Assembly (NCBI GenBank): GCA_026398385.1 | Contig: JAPLSZ010000122.1 | Coordinates: 1 to 39,798 of the forward strand | Source: Kiritimatiellota bacterium | Lineage (GTDB): Bacteria > Verrucomicrobiota > Kiritimatiellia > CAIQIC01 | Reading direction: 5' to 3' | Length of the DNA stretch: 39,798 nucleotides | Shown here: one piece after another, positions 1 through 6,686 of the stretch | Position numbering within the stretch: the stretch's first letter is position 1 | How the letters are laid out: each line of letters begins with the position of its first letter | The notes under the pieces: generated by a model | Told to the model about the DNA's origin: nothing | The model's input: only the letters and a program-made list of their open reading frames with translations | Databases searched by the model: none | Program-made: the position numbers and the translations under genes

Positions 1-62
1 GCGGAGGCCAGAACCGCGCATGAAATCAGCGCCGCCTGCAATATATATTTCCTTCGGAGCAT
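1..62 (-). CDS. N-terminus of a probable secreted protein or lipoprotein (partial)
   Basis: The gene begins with ATG at 62-60 on the minus strand and runs off the left edge after about 20 codons. The visible peptide starts MLRRKYILQAALISC and goes on with AVLAS: a basic N-region followed by a hydrophobic core, as in a Sec signal peptide. L-I-S-C could be a lipobox. A strong Shine-Dalgarno run (GAGGGAGG) ends about 8 bases before the ATG, which decides the start. A TATAAT overlaps the ATG but has no -35 at a sensible distance, so it is probably chance. It follows the SPFH operon and the P-type ATPase stump on the same strand. Function cannot be given from 20 residues. Confidence 0.5.
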   Translation of the reverse strand, partial: MLRRKYILQAALISCAVLAS

Positions 63-154
63 TATAGCGCCCTCCCTCGGATGATTCTCGGAGCAATTAT
101 TTCATCGTTTTCTATTTTGATGTCGCATCGCCGCCGGCAAGCTTGCCAGAAATT

Positions 155-571
155 TTAATTCATTTTTGGGGTTTCTAGTTTGCCATGGATGAGCTTCTCG
201 ATCGCGGCATGCGCCCCCTCGGCCGAGCGGGTTTCGATCACCAGCGAGATGAGCATGAAAAACGCGACGACGCCGGCGGTGCGGAAGTCGCCTTGCGCCA
301 TGGCGGCCAGCACGGCCAGCGCCACCAGTTCGTTCATGTGGATGTGGCCGTGCAGCAGGTCCTCGATGGCCGTCTTGAGGATCGGCAGCAGCAGGAGGAC
401 CGCGCCGATGGCGGCGGAAACGTCGCCGATCAGCGGATCGTCCTTGAAAATAAACGGCGCCAGATAGCCATTGAGGACGAACGCCGTGCCCAGAAAGATC
501 CACAGCAGCAGCCGCCCGGCGGCGTGGCCGTGTTCGGCGCCCACTTCTTCGGAATGGTGGCGGGTAAGCAT
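155..571 (-). pseudogene. N-terminal fragment of a heavy-metal P1B-type ATPase
   Basis: The 138-residue frame has a His-containing N-terminus (HHSEE, HGHA) and three to four hydrophobic segments. It also has the IHMNELVALAVLAA and VVAFFMLISLVIETRSAEG stretches typical of the first membrane domain of Zn/Cd/Co/Cu-exporting P-type ATPases. The reading stops just after AAIEKL, where intact family members (usually 600-750 residues) continue into the actuator domain, the CPx membrane segment, the DKTGT phosphorylation site and the ATP-binding domain. None of these is present, and the next gene starts at 62. There is no clear ribosome binding site: the ATG sits against a degenerate repeat. Read as a truncated remnant, once last or near last in the SPFH operon. 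It cannot pump metal. Confidence 0.7.
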
Positions 572-575
572 GGAA

Positions 576-730
576 AAAGTCAGTTGTCAGTGGTCAGTGG
601 TCAGTTGTAAGAATGGAGGAATGTCATTAGTCATTGGTCATTTGTCAGTCGTCAATTACCAGTTGTCGTTTGTCCGCTGCGTTTAATCATATGCTTAACC
701 TGTTTCGCGCCTTTCGCGTGTTTCGTAGTT
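576..730. repeat. Degenerate short-word tandem repeats (TCAGTTG/TCAGTGG and TTTCGCG words)
   Basis: This spacer between the ATPase fragment and hflK is almost wholly imperfect 7-8 base words. About 576-672 is built of TCAGTTG, TCAGTGG, TCATTAG, TCATTGG and TCATTTG variants; about 696-730 is built of TTTCGCG/TTTCGTG variants. The same TCAGTTG words recur at 1758-1790. They look like slipped-strand or dispersed filler repeats rather than a CRISPR array: there are no unique spacers and no constant unit. Confidence 0.75.
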
Positions 731-733
731 GCC

Positions 734-1774
734 CTATTTCTTCTTGGCCTGCTCCGGGCTGATCTGCAGACGGACTTCCTGCTGGCCGTCGGCGCCGCGG
801 TACACCACGAATTTCTGCTCCACCTGCGCCAACGCGCGCCGCACGGCGTCCTGGCGCAAGGTGCGCAGGATCAGGTCCGGGTTCTTGGCATACTCGACCA
901 GCACCTTGTCGAAATAATCGGCATCCGCGCTGACCTGGCTGAGCAGCCGGCTTTTCTGCGTGGCGCCCTCGGCGCGCAGTTGCGCCGCCTGGCCGCGCGC
1001 CTCGTTCGTCCGGCGGGCGGCGTAGGCGCGCGCCTCGCTGATCCGGGTGCTGCGCTCGTTCTCGGCCTCGACCACGGCGTTGAAGGCGGCGGCCACCTGC
1101 CGCGGCGGCATGAGCGCCAGCACGTCCAGCCCCTGCAGGCGCAGGCCCAGGAAGAGGGCCTCGCACCGGCGGCGCAGTTCGTTCTCCACGGCCGCGCGAA
1201 AGGCCTCGACCTGTGTGCGCAGAGCCTGGTCCACGGGCAGCCCGGCCGAGGCCTGAATTACGGCATGATCCAGTTCGGCGCGGAGCACGGCCGGGATGGC
1301 GGCATGACGGAAAAGATACGTCTCCGGATCGCTGATGGTGTAGCGGATGGCCCAGCGCGAGTGCAGCAGGTTGGCGTCGCCGGTCAGCGTGTAGCCGTCC
1401 GCGCCGGGCTTGAGGGTGGGGGCGGCCGGCTCGGTATCCGGTCCGGCGGGTTGATCAAGCGCGCCGGCCTTCGGCCAGAAGGAACTGGTCTCCAGCGTTT
1501 GGACGCGCTCGGCGGGCACGCGCACCACCTCGGCGACCGGCGGCGGGAAGGTCCAGTGCAGCCCCGGCTCCTTGAGGCGGTCGGCGCCCAGTCCGGCGAC
1601 GCGGCCGAACACCAGCACCAGCGCTTTCTGGTGCTGCTGGACGATGAAGAAGCCGGAGCTCAGGTAGAGGATGAGCAACATGCCCAGCATCCATCGCAGC
1701 ACGCGAAAGCTCACCGCCAGCGCTTCGCCCAGCGCCTGTTGGCCGGAATCAAGTTTTCCCTTGTCAGTTGTCAT
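734..1774 (-). CDS. hflK: SPFH/Band 7 protein, HflK-like
   Basis: 346 residues. One transmembrane segment lies at about residues 26-45 (LRWMLGMLLILYLSSGFFIV), followed by the SPFH opening VQQHQKALVLVFGRV and a Band-7 core with GLHWTFPPP. A long Ala/Glu/Arg-rich coiled coil (about 225-290) and a C-terminal FVVYRGADG segment complete it. In other bacteria HflK pairs with HflC to form a cage around the membrane protease FtsH and modulate it; that role is taken from the family. It lies downstream of hflC on the same strand. The ATG at 1774 sits inside a TCAGTTG/TCATTGG repeat and has no good ribosome site, so translation may depend on the upstream gene or start internally. No FtsH gene is in the window. 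Confidence 0.85.
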   Translation of the reverse strand: MTTDKGKLDSGQQALGEALAVSFRVLRWMLGMLLILYLSSGFFIVQQHQKALVLVFGRVAGLGADRLKEPGLHWTFPPPVAEVVRVPAERVQTLETSSFWPKAGALDQPAGPDTEPAAPTLKPGADGYTLTGDANLLHSRWAIRYTISDPETYLFRHAAIPAVLRAELDHAVIQASAGLPVDQALRTQVEAFRAAVENELRRRCEALFLGLRLQGLDVLALMPPRQVAAAFNAVVEAENERSTRISEARAYAARRTNEARGQAAQLRAEGATQKSRLLSQVSADADYFDKVLVEYAKNPDLILRTLRQDAVRRALAQVEQKFVVYRGADGQQEVRLQISPEQAKKK

Positions 1775-1842
1775 TGGTCAGTTGTCCGTTGTTTACGAAC
1801 AGCAACCCCTCTTAATCCTAATCTTAATCGTAATCCTAATCT
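1758..1842. repeat. Short-word repeats between hflC and hflK, including five TAATCN hexamers
   Basis: At 1758-1790 the TCAGTTG/TCATTGG words seen at 576-672 recur and overlap the hflK start codon. At 1813-1842 there are five head-to-tail hexamers of the form TAATCN (N = C, T, G, C, T). The end of hflC (about 1880-1920) also contains repeat-like sequence that translates as NHRTTEGAEKK, suggesting repeat DNA has been taken into the reading frame. Confidence 0.8.
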
Positions 1843-1876
1843 CTGGCTGTTATTCGCAGTCAAACTCTCTACAGTC

Positions 1877-2791
1877 CTATTTCTTCTCCGCCCCCTCCGT
1901 AGTGCGGTGGTTGGTTTTCTTGCCCTGCAGCAGGTCGAACGGCTCGGTGTCGGCGCTCAGGACGACCGTGGCCTTCTCCTTGAGCGTCTGTTCCAGCACC
2001 TCGAGTTTGCGCAGGAACATGGCGAGCTCGGGATTTTTTTCGAAGACGCGGTAATATTCCGCCGCCGCCGCGTCGCCCTCGGCGCGCAGACGCTTGGCGT
2101 CGCCCTCGGCGCGGGCCAGGGTCTGGTCGCGGGCGCTGTCGGCCTCGGCGCGGATGCGGATGGCCTCGCCTTCGCCCTCGGAGCGGTAGCCGTCGGCAAT
2201 GGCCTTGCGTTCCTCGCGCATGCGGTCAAACACCTTGGCGGTGATGGACTCGGGCAGGCCGAGTTTGCGGATGCCGAGGTACTCGACTTCCACACCGTAG
2301 CGCGCGCGGGCGTCGGCGCGCACCGATTCCAGCATGCGCCGCTCGATTTCCGCGTAGCGCAAGTCGGCCGGGCGCACGTTGACGAGCTGGCCGAGGGTGT
2401 ATTGGCCGAGCACGGCGGTCTTGTGATTGCGCAGCAGGCCGTCGAGACTTTGCGCGGCCTGCGCCGGCGTGCCGACGCGTTCCAGGAACAGCCGGGGGTC
2501 GCTGATCCGCCAGCCGGCATAGACCGCGACCAGCAGGTTTTTGCCATCCTGGGTCAGGATTTGCTCGTAGGCCCCCTCGAGGCAGCGCAGACGCGCGTCG
2601 AACAAGTAGGCGCGCTGCACGGGCCACGGCCAGCGGGCGTACAGCCCCGGCTCCGTGATGGCGCGTTGCGGCTGGCCGAAGGTGGTCAGCACCGCCACCT
2701 CGCCCTGCCGGACGATGAACACCACCTGCAGCAGCAGGAGCAGTGCGGCCACCAGCAGGCCGATGATGGGAATCCATAGGGTTCGTTTCAT
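1877..2791 (-). CDS. hflC: SPFH/Band 7 protein, HflC-like
   Basis: 304 residues, close to the usual HflC length. A short cytoplasmic MKRT leads into one transmembrane helix (about residues 5-28), then VRQGEVAVLTTFGQP, the GLYARWPWP signature of HflC/HflK proteins, the SPFH fold, and an Ala/Glu/Arg coiled coil (about 195-250) with RIRAEADSARDQTLARAEG. The ATG at 2791 has TGAGGT a few bases upstream. Family members sit in the inner membrane facing the periplasm and regulate FtsH with HflK. The last dozen residues (NHRTTEGAEKK) look like translated intergenic repeat rather than conserved protein. It lies in one transcription direction with the larger SPFH gene upstream and hflK downstream. Confidence 0.88.
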   Translation of the reverse strand: MKRTLWIPIIGLLVAALLLLLQVVFIVRQGEVAVLTTFGQPQRAITEPGLYARWPWPVQRAYLFDARLRCLEGAYEQILTQDGKNLLVAVYAGWRISDPRLFLERVGTPAQAAQSLDGLLRNHKTAVLGQYTLGQLVNVRPADLRYAEIERRMLESVRADARARYGVEVEYLGIRKLGLPESITAKVFDRMREERKAIADGYRSEGEGEAIRIRAEADSARDQTLARAEGDAKRLRAEGDAAAAEYYRVFEKNPELAMFLRKLEVLEQTLKEKATVVLSADTEPFDLLQGKKTNHRTTEGAEKK

Positions 2792-2811
2792 GCATACCTC
2801 ATTAAAGAAGA

Positions 2812-3022
2812 AAATTCGAATATCGAAATCCGAAGTAAATTCAAAATTCTAATGGCGGAGAAATTAAGAAAACGATGCAATTTCAGCACGCGTACTCGGG
2901 TGGCCAGTAGATGATCTCCCAACGCCACTGGCCGGCCATCGTCATATTTCCTTTCGAATTTTTCTTCTTTTGTATTTCGATATTATTTCGGATTTCGAAA
3001 TTCGGATTTCGGATTTTATTCT
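2812..3022. repeat. Two AT-rich degenerate repeats in inverted orientation around a small reading frame
   Basis: 2812-2853 is made of TTCGAA/ATCGAAAT/CCGAA words. 2950-3022 is made of the same words in the opposite sense (ATTTCGATAT, ATTTCGGATTTCG, AATTCGG). The shared core ATATCGAAAT occurs on opposite strands, so the two blocks could pair. They bracket about 100 bases of ordinary composition that contain the 20-codon frame at 2883-2945. The 235-base gap between the large SPFH gene and hflC holds nothing else that I can see. Confidence 0.65.
2883..2945 (-). CDS. Candidate 20-residue Trp-rich peptide between SPFH genes
   Basis: ATG at 2945-2943, stop TGA at 2885-2883. The peptide reads MTMAGQWRWEII then YWPPEYAC: three Trp, two Tyr, two adjacent Pro and a C-terminal Cys in 20 residues. 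AAAGGAAA lies directly upstream at a distance suiting either the first ATG or the one two codons later. It is on the same strand as the SPFH genes, between the seven-membrane-segment member and hflC. I do not recognise it. The case rests on the ribosome site and the position; a chance frame of this length is common, so confidence is low. Confidence 0.35.
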   Translation of the reverse strand: MTMAGQWRWEIIYWPPEYAC

Positions 3023-3026
3023 TCTG

Positions 3027-4907
3027 CTACTTCTTCTTGGCCTTCTCCTCCGGCTTCGCGCCGAGGTCCATCCAGTCCAGGTTCGGTTTTTCCTCCAGAT
3101 TGAACGTCAGCACCTCCCGCGCGCCCGCGGTGGCGATGATGTACTTGCGGATGCCGGTCAGGGCGCCGCCCAGGGTGTCGAGATACAGGCGCGCGCGGAA
3201 GACCGCGGGCGAGCGGTCATTGGCCGCCAAGCGCTGGGTGAACTGATTCGCCTCGGCGCGGGCGATTTCCATGCGGCGCGTGCGGTAGGCCACGGATTCC
3301 ATCTGGATGCGGGCCGCCTGGGCCGCGGCGGCGGGCAGGGTCCGGTTGCGGTGGGCCTGGGCGTTGAGCAGGGACGCCTCCTTTTCCTCCACGGCGCCCA
3401 CGACGGACTCGAACGCGTCGGCGACGCCCACCGGCGGATGCACGCCCGCGAGCCCGACGAACAGCACCTGCACGCCGAGCTGATGCCGATCCGTTTCGCC
3501 CTGCAGCCGCGTCAGCAGCGCGCGGGTCGTCTGCTCCTGGCCCGCGCCGAGCACGGCGAACAGGTCGCGGCCGGCCAGCTCCAGGGTTACGGAGCGGTAA
3601 GCCAGTTGCTCGATCAGCCGGTCCGGCTCGGCGTGCCGATAGGCGTACTGGAACAGGTTGGTGATCTGGTATTCGACCGGCAGGTTCACCGACACCAGAT
3701 TGACCGGCACGGCCGCCTCGGCGACGGCGCCGGTGGCGGCGGCGGACTCCGCCTGGTTGGCGACGAGGAACGCATCCTCTTCCCGATAGTGCGGCATCGT
3801 CCAGAGGATCAGCGTGGGCGGCTGGGCCTGGGGTTCGGCCACGAAGCCCACGCTGAAGGTGTGAATGCGCCGCGCCGGGAAGCGGCGGACGGTCTCGAAC
3901 GGCCAGGGCCACTTCAGGTGCGCGCCGCTGGCGAGCTGCCAGGCATCGGGCCGGGGCCGGCCGAACCGCTCCAGAATGCCTTCCTCCTCCGGACCCAGAA
4001 AGACCACGCAAGTGCAGGCGTACAGCACCAACAGATTCAGCAGCGCCAGGGGCAGCAACGCGCGCCGCAGGAAGCGATACAGCCAGGTCTCGGACACCTG
4101 GAACCCGAACTGGTAATCCAGCGCGCTGGCCACGCTATGGGTCCAGGCGGACGGATCGGTCAGCAGGCCGGCGAGCCGGCTTTCGTAGACCGTGGCCGGC
4201 GTGCCGGGGCGTGCGCGGCGGTAGAGCGCGGCGATCGTACGGAAGAACAGTTCCACGACCAACACCAGTATCAACCCGACCAGCCCCAGCGCCACACCGC
4301 GATCCGCCGCCGTAAACTCGGCCTCCGCAGCCAGCGCGGCGGCCAGCACCGGCAGATTGGCCAGGCCGGCCAGACCGAGATAGGCGCCGATGCCGCGCAG
4401 CAGACGCGCCGGTGTTTCGCGGCTGAGGCCGATTAGAAACCGGCTCACCAGGAACAGGATGAAACTTTCACCCGCCAGGAAAGCGGCGGCGAGCAGGGGC
4501 TGGGTAGGCATGCCCGCCAGCGCGCTCAGGCGCCGCGCCAAGAGGTAAGCCCACAGGCCGAGCCCGACCGCCAGCGCGGGCGCAAACCACGGGAGCAGCC
4601 AGCGTTCGAACTCATTCCGGCTGCGCGCCTGGGTGAAGGCGCCGGCTTCGGTTTCGGCGGCAAAGAGGCCGGCATCCGGCGCCTCCCGGCGCGCCAGCGC
4701 CACGTCGCGCTGTTCCTCCCCGGCCAGCCGCAGCAACCGCAGGCGGGCGGCCACCAGCAGGGCGACGGCCAGCGCGAGGGCGTGGATGGGCAACAGCGTC
4801 GGCAGGGCCAGCAGCCCGGTGCGCGTTGCCAGCAACAGATTCAGCAACAGGCCGGCGACGGCCACCGCCGCGCCCAGCCACGCCAGCTTCTCGTTGCGTT
4901 TATCCAT
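3027..4907 (-). CDS. Polytopic membrane protein with C-terminal SPFH/Band 7 domain (HflK-like)
   Basis: About 626 residues, far longer than a usual HflK. Roughly the first 300 residues hold seven hydrophobic segments (about 9-28, 33-57, 105-126, 137-162, 170-195, 206-229, 284-306). The SPFH part then starts at PEEEGILERFGRPR and has HLKWPWPFETVRRFPARR, matching the HflK/HflC GLHW/KWPWP signature. A coiled coil follows near 520-575, then a Lys-rich tail. ATG 4907 is preferred over TTG 4910 because AAAGGG lies just upstream. It is the first of three SPFH genes in a row and follows the ABC permease by about 60 bases. Family knowledge supports a membrane scaffold or protease-modulator role; the seven-segment N-terminus is not part of classical HflK and its role is unknown. 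Confidence 0.82.
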   Translation of the reverse strand: MDKRNEKLAWLGAAVAVAGLLLNLLLATRTGLLALPTLLPIHALALAVALLVAARLRLLRLAGEEQRDVALARREAPDAGLFAAETEAGAFTQARSRNEFERWLLPWFAPALAVGLGLWAYLLARRLSALAGMPTQPLLAAAFLAGESFILFLVSRFLIGLSRETPARLLRGIGAYLGLAGLANLPVLAAALAAEAEFTAADRGVALGLVGLILVLVVELFFRTIAALYRRARPGTPATVYESRLAGLLTDPSAWTHSVASALDYQFGFQVSETWLYRFLRRALLPLALLNLLVLYACTCVVFLGPEEEGILERFGRPRPDAWQLASGAHLKWPWPFETVRRFPARRIHTFSVGFVAEPQAQPPTLILWTMPHYREEDAFLVANQAESAAATGAVAEAAVPVNLVSVNLPVEYQITNLFQYAYRHAEPDRLIEQLAYRSVTLELAGRDLFAVLGAGQEQTTRALLTRLQGETDRHQLGVQVLFVGLAGVHPPVGVADAFESVVGAVEEKEASLLNAQAHRNRTLPAAAAQAARIQMESVAYRTRRMEIARAEANQFTQRLAANDRSPAVFRARLYLDTLGGALTGIRKYIIATAGAREVLTFNLEEKPNLDWMDLGAKPEEKAKKK

Positions 4908-4970
4908 CAATCCCTTTTCATCAGCGGCCGCCCATCCGCGAAACGCGGGCTGGCCGCAACCCGCCGCGCG

Positions 4971-5945
4971 TCAGGTCTGTGATCCGACGTCCAGGCGGCG
5001 GAAGGCCAACAGGCCGAGGCCCAGCACGCCCGCCAGATAGCACCCGGCGTAAACCCCGGCCTGGCCCACGTAACGCCAGGGGATGCGGCCCTCGCCGGCG
5101 AGCGCGTCAGCAAGCCAGAAATGCTGCAGGTTGGGCACCAGGGCATAAAGTGCGGCGGCGGTTCCGCTGGCGCCGGCATGACGGCCCAACAGATAATCGG
5201 ACATCAGGCCGAACAGAAACAGCACGCTGCACAGCGCCAGCGTCGGCACGGTATCCAGCCGCGTCGCCAGGCCCACGGCCATGGCTGACAACACCATGAT
5301 GGCCATGAGGATCAGCGCGCTGGCGGGCAGAATCTTCCAGGGCAGCTCGGCGCCCCAACGCACCACCGCCCCCGGCTCATGGACGAAGCCGGCCGTACCC
5401 AGTGCCAGCAGGAGCGTCCCCAGCAGCAGCGCAAAGGCGTTGGAGACGAACGGACGCGCGGTGAAGTAATTCACCAGGCCCGCCAGGGTGTAGGCCGCCG
5501 GGATCGCCGCCAGCAGGGGCAGCCCGACCCGCCAGTCGAGTTGGAAATCGTAAACCGCCATGCGCGTGCTGAGCAGGATTGCGATGGTCGTACCGGCGGC
5601 AAACAAGGCCATGGCCAGGGCCACGCCACAAAACTTGGCGAGAAAAAACAGCACGCGCCCGACCGGCTTGCTGAGGATGGCCGCCACCGTGCCGCGCCGG
5701 ATCTCGTGTTGCAGCGAAGTACAAGCCGTGCAGCAGCCGAGCACCAGGCCGGCGACGAACATCAGCGCCAGCGCGCTGTCGCGCACCATGCGCTGGGCCT
5801 CGCCCAGCGTAAACGCCGACACCAGCGGCAGCAGCGCGATGAACGCCACCACCGCCGTCATCAGCAGCAGAAACACCGGCTGCCGGATCGCCTCCAGCAC
5901 GGTCAACCGGATGATTGCCGCCGCCTGTTTGATTTTCCAACGCAT
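4971..5945 (-). CDS. ABC-2 type transporter permease
   Basis: 324 residues from ATG 5945, where GGGGAG lies about 8 bases upstream. An ATG at 5966 (MAGELFG) is possible but coincides with the predicted transcription start. The protein opens with IKQAAAIIRLTVLEAIRQPVF, the amphipathic entry helix typical of ABC-2 permeases of the gliding/Nos family. About six hydrophobic segments follow, with the cytoplasmic-loop motif EIRRGTVAAILSKPVGR near residue 85. The ATP-binding partner is not in the window, so the substrate cannot be stated. It heads the minus-strand run that continues into the three SPFH genes and the metal ATPase stump, suggesting a shared envelope function. Confidence 0.82.
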   Translation of the reverse strand: MRWKIKQAAAIIRLTVLEAIRQPVFLLLMTAVVAFIALLPLVSAFTLGEAQRMVRDSALALMFVAGLVLGCCTACTSLQHEIRRGTVAAILSKPVGRVLFFLAKFCGVALAMALFAAGTTIAILLSTRMAVYDFQLDWRVGLPLLAAIPAAYTLAGLVNYFTARPFVSNAFALLLGTLLLALGTAGFVHEPGAVVRWGAELPWKILPASALILMAIMVLSAMAVGLATRLDTVPTLALCSVLFLFGLMSDYLLGRHAGASGTAAALYALVPNLQHFWLADALAGEGRIPWRYVGQAGVYAGCYLAGVLGLGLLAFRRLDVGSQT

Positions 5946-5972
5946 CCCGAACAACTCCCCGGCCATGCTGGG

Positions 5973-6000
5973 ATTGTAGCCGCCCGAGGGCGGCAGGCAA
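5973..6000 (-). promoter_or_regulatory. Promoter of the ABC permease-SPFH operon with a palindromic spacer
   Basis: On the minus strand TTGCCT (6000-5995) and TACAAT (5978-5973) are 16 bases apart. The whole spacer is an inverted repeat, GCCGCCC-tc-GGGCGGC, 7-bp arms with a 2-base centre. A start near 5966 fits the ATG at 5945. A repressor or activator dimer could bind between the -35 and -10, or the palindrome could be chance in GC-rich DNA. Confidence 0.5.
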
Positions 6001-6035
6001 ACAAGAAAAGATGAGGCGGAAGGGTGGGCTCCAAG

Positions 6036-6124
6036 CTGGGGGTGGGGGCGAAGATGTGGCACGGATCGAGCCGTGAGGGTTACCGGGGGTGGGGGGCGGA
6101 TGAGGTGGCGCGGATCGGGCCGCG
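6036..6124. repeat. Two direct copies of a GC-rich repeat of about 48 bases, each with a hairpin
   Basis: Copy 1 starts near 6036 and copy 2 near 6083. Their 3' parts are TGGCACGGATCGAGCCGTG (6057-6075) and TGGCGCGGATCGGGCCGCG (6106-6124). Each can fold into a 5-bp hairpin with a six-base loop. The A-T pair in copy 1 (6061/6074) is replaced by G-C in copy 2 (6110/6123), a compensatory change. No gene is supported between 6001 and 6228. A perfect 12-base palindrome GTATACGTATAC lies at 6175-6186. Confidence 0.6.
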
Positions 6125-6228
6125 CAGATCACGCGTGATACTGGCCCGTCCGCGGTGCTGTCGCGAGATGGCGCGTATACGTATACAGCGCCGCCCGCGC
6201 CTGGTTCGCCGCGTCCTCTATTCCAGAT

Positions 6229-6552
6229 TTACTCATCTATCCACCGGGTGTACTTGCGGCCATTTTTGCGCGGGGCAGAGCCATCGGTTGTCGAGAAATA
6301 GAGCAAGGTCTTCCAGTGGGAAAAGCGACCCCCGCCGTTCTGACGGATCTCTGCATGTGACGTGTGCGCCGGACGCAGCACTTTTCCATAGCACCACATG
6401 GGCCCCGCGCCATTATTGGGGTCACTCATGTCATAGACCTGATATTCTGCCTCAACAACGGGCACGGGCGGCGGCGTGGAATGAGCGCTTGGCGCGTAGA
6501 GCCTTTCCACCAGGCATACGACCAAACCCATGCGTTGTAACCTTAACGACAT
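6229..6552 (-). pseudogene. Remnant of a secreted protein gene (possibly BNR-repeat/sialidase-like)
   Basis: Reading on the minus strand from about 6552, a short hydrophobic stretch (MGLVVCLVERLYAPSA) is followed by PPPVPVVEAEYQVYDM and SDPNNGAGPMWCYG. The latter resembles the beginning of secreted BNR/Asp-box-type proteins common in PVC genomes (from memory, not checked). After MWCYG the frame loses sense. In another frame PLEDLALFLDNRWL could continue the same protein, so one or more frameshifts are likely. The frame stops at 6229 after about 100 residues. It lies downstream of the broken GH32 gene on the same strand. Not functional as it stands; the family is uncertain. Confidence 0.4.
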
Positions 6553-6573
6553 CCTGAACTTCGTCCTTTTGGC

Positions 6574-6648
6574 GAACGCCCGCGTTCTCCCGCCGAGTGC
6601 CCCGTCAGCGGGGCACGAGACAGGGAGCGACGCGTTGTTCGCTCCTGT
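6574..6648. repeat. Three adjacent perfect or near-perfect hairpins
   Basis: 6574-6587: GAACGC-cc-GCGTTC. 6597-6616: GTGCCCCG-tcag-CGGGGCAC (8-bp stem). 6620-6648: ACAGGGAGCGA paired with TCGCTCCTGT around an 8-base loop, with one bulge. They lie in the gap after the GH32 reading frame (minus strand). None is followed by a T run on either strand, so this looks like a repetitive palindromic element rather than a standard intrinsic terminator. Confidence 0.6.
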
Positions 6649-6686
6649 CATCCCTTCATACGCCCATGGTCCGGCGTTCATCCTGG

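Noticed and set aside
576-690. Possible CRISPR array
   Set aside because: Words of 7-8 bases vary from copy to copy and are not separated by unique spacers of constant length; no cas gene is in the window.
980-2779. A 599-codon plus-strand open frame across hflK and hflC
   Set aside because: It is antisense to two well-recognised SPFH genes, has the Arg/Gly/His-rich composition of GC-rich shadow frames and no family signature.
2970-4436. A 488-codon plus-strand open frame across the large SPFH gene
   Set aside because: Same reason: antisense to a gene with clear membrane helices and SPFH motifs.
6175-6186. GTATACGTATAC palindrome as an operator
   Set aside because: Not near a supportable gene start on either strand; probably chance.
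6024-6557. Plus-strand frame of 177 codons in the 6-kb decay region
   Set aside because: Arg- and Cys-rich composition, crosses hairpins and repeats, no ribosome site or recognisable motif.
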